Shown: piece by piece, positions 63,825 through 64,000 of the stretch
Position numbering within the stretch: the stretch's first letter is position 1
How the letters are laid out: the number at the start of each line of letters is the position of its first letter
Notes under the pieces: generated by a model
What the model saw: only the letters and a program-made list of their open reading frames with translations
The model's database searches: none
Told to the model about the DNA's origin: nothing
Assembly: GCF_014066305.1 (NCBI RefSeq)
Contig: NW_023501046.1
Location: 476,001 to 540,000, forward strand
Reading direction: 5' to 3'
Length of the DNA stretch: 64,000 nt
Origin: Letharia columbiana
Lineage: Eukaryota; Ascomycota; Lecanoromycetes; Lecanorales; Parmeliaceae
Program-made: the position numbers and the translations under genes

Positions 63825-64000
63825 AAACGAATATTTAAAAGTCTCGATACTCTTTCTATTTTCTCTATCGAGGTTTTTTATAAATTTAATAAGGTCGGGT
63901 AAATAATCAATTTCGAATATAAAGCGTAAATTTGAAAATTAATATATATAAAATATAATATATTAGGATTTAGGGAATCTAGCTTTTAAAGCTATTAGAG
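63825..64000. other. Right flank of the gypsy-type element
   Basis: 176 bp to the window end. It contains words resembling the 50-60-bp tandem repeat left of the element and otherwise AT-rich DNA. Confidence 0.45.

Larger units (their letters stand above)
24870..64000. other. RIP-mutated AT-rich isochore, gene-free
   Basis: From about 24,870 to the window end the DNA becomes overwhelmingly A+T. CpA and TpG are almost absent over thousands of bases, for example 25,561-25,620, 28,021-28,080 and 40,681-40,740, while CpG, CpT and CpC persist. No ORF longer than noise survives. This is the known signature of repeat-induced point mutation, in which CpA is the preferred target on both strands. The block is built from nested, decayed retroelements listed separately. 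Confidence 0.95.

Noticed and set aside
24870..64000. Centromere or mitochondrial insertion as explanation of the AT-rich block
   Set aside because: The CpA/TpG loss with preserved CpG and the retroelement motifs fit RIP; I saw no mitochondrial genes. A centromere cannot be excluded, but nothing in the sequence supports it specifically.

Overview
The window looks like nuclear DNA of a filamentous ascomycete (Pezizomycotina). The evidence is short introns (mostly 47-60 nt), compact genes on both strands, orthologue-level matches to typical ascomycete proteins, and a sharp change at about 24.87 kb into very AT-rich DNA with the signature of repeat-induced point mutation (RIP). I cannot place the genus.

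Bases 1-24,772 hold fifteen protein genes. In order: RAD52 (-), a UBA/UBX p97-cofactor-like protein (-), a VAP/Scs2-type ER tail-anchored protein (+), sphingolipid delta-4 desaturase (-), a PQ-loop vacuolar transporter (-), a Ser/Thr-rich single-pass wall-sensor-like protein (+), an unrecognised fungal protein (+), PEX19 (-), the SUMO E2 UBC9 (+), asparagine synthetase (+), mitochondrial porin/VDAC (+), a mitochondrial J-protein (-), methionine aminopeptidase 2 (+), ribosomal stalk protein P1 (-) and a DUF2408/UPF0662-like protein (+). These are housekeeping genes with no evident operon or biosynthetic-cluster logic. Several share divergent promoters of 220-445 bp. I rebuilt exon models by hand. 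Every model sums to a multiple of three and restores conserved motifs across its junctions. The models contain 62 introns, of which four, and probably five, need a GC-AG donor. A small AT-rich, C-depleted patch (10,737-11,145) interrupts this part.

Bases 24,870-64,000 are a RIP-destroyed transposon graveyard with no intact ORF. CpA and TpG are almost absent, while CpG, CpT and CpC persist. I could delimit two Copia elements on the + strand. Copia I (25,930-33,017) has two 151-bp LTRs and an exact 5-bp target duplication. Copia II (46,888-53,517) has two 113-bp LTRs and recognisable gag knuckle, integrase, RT and RNase H remnants. A LINE-type reverse transcriptase remnant lies on the - strand around 40.1-40.6 kb, and a Ty3/gypsy-type element on the - strand at 56,720-63,824. 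A repeat family (R1/R2) with shared ends and variable middles occurs four times. Copia II sits inside the fourth copy, and an R1 copy sits inside Copia I, so insertion order can be read.

The two Copia II LTRs give direct evidence of RIP: they differ at 17 sites, and all 17 are C-to-T or G-to-A in the left copy. A few stretches inside the AT block (about 53.0-53.58 kb, 56.7-57.3 kb, 37.8-38.0 kb) largely escaped mutation. I found no toxin, defence, CRISPR or biosynthetic system, and no clear candidate for a new molecular machine. The most unusual signals are the excess of GC-AG introns, the CpG-sparing RIP and the R1/R2 repeat family.
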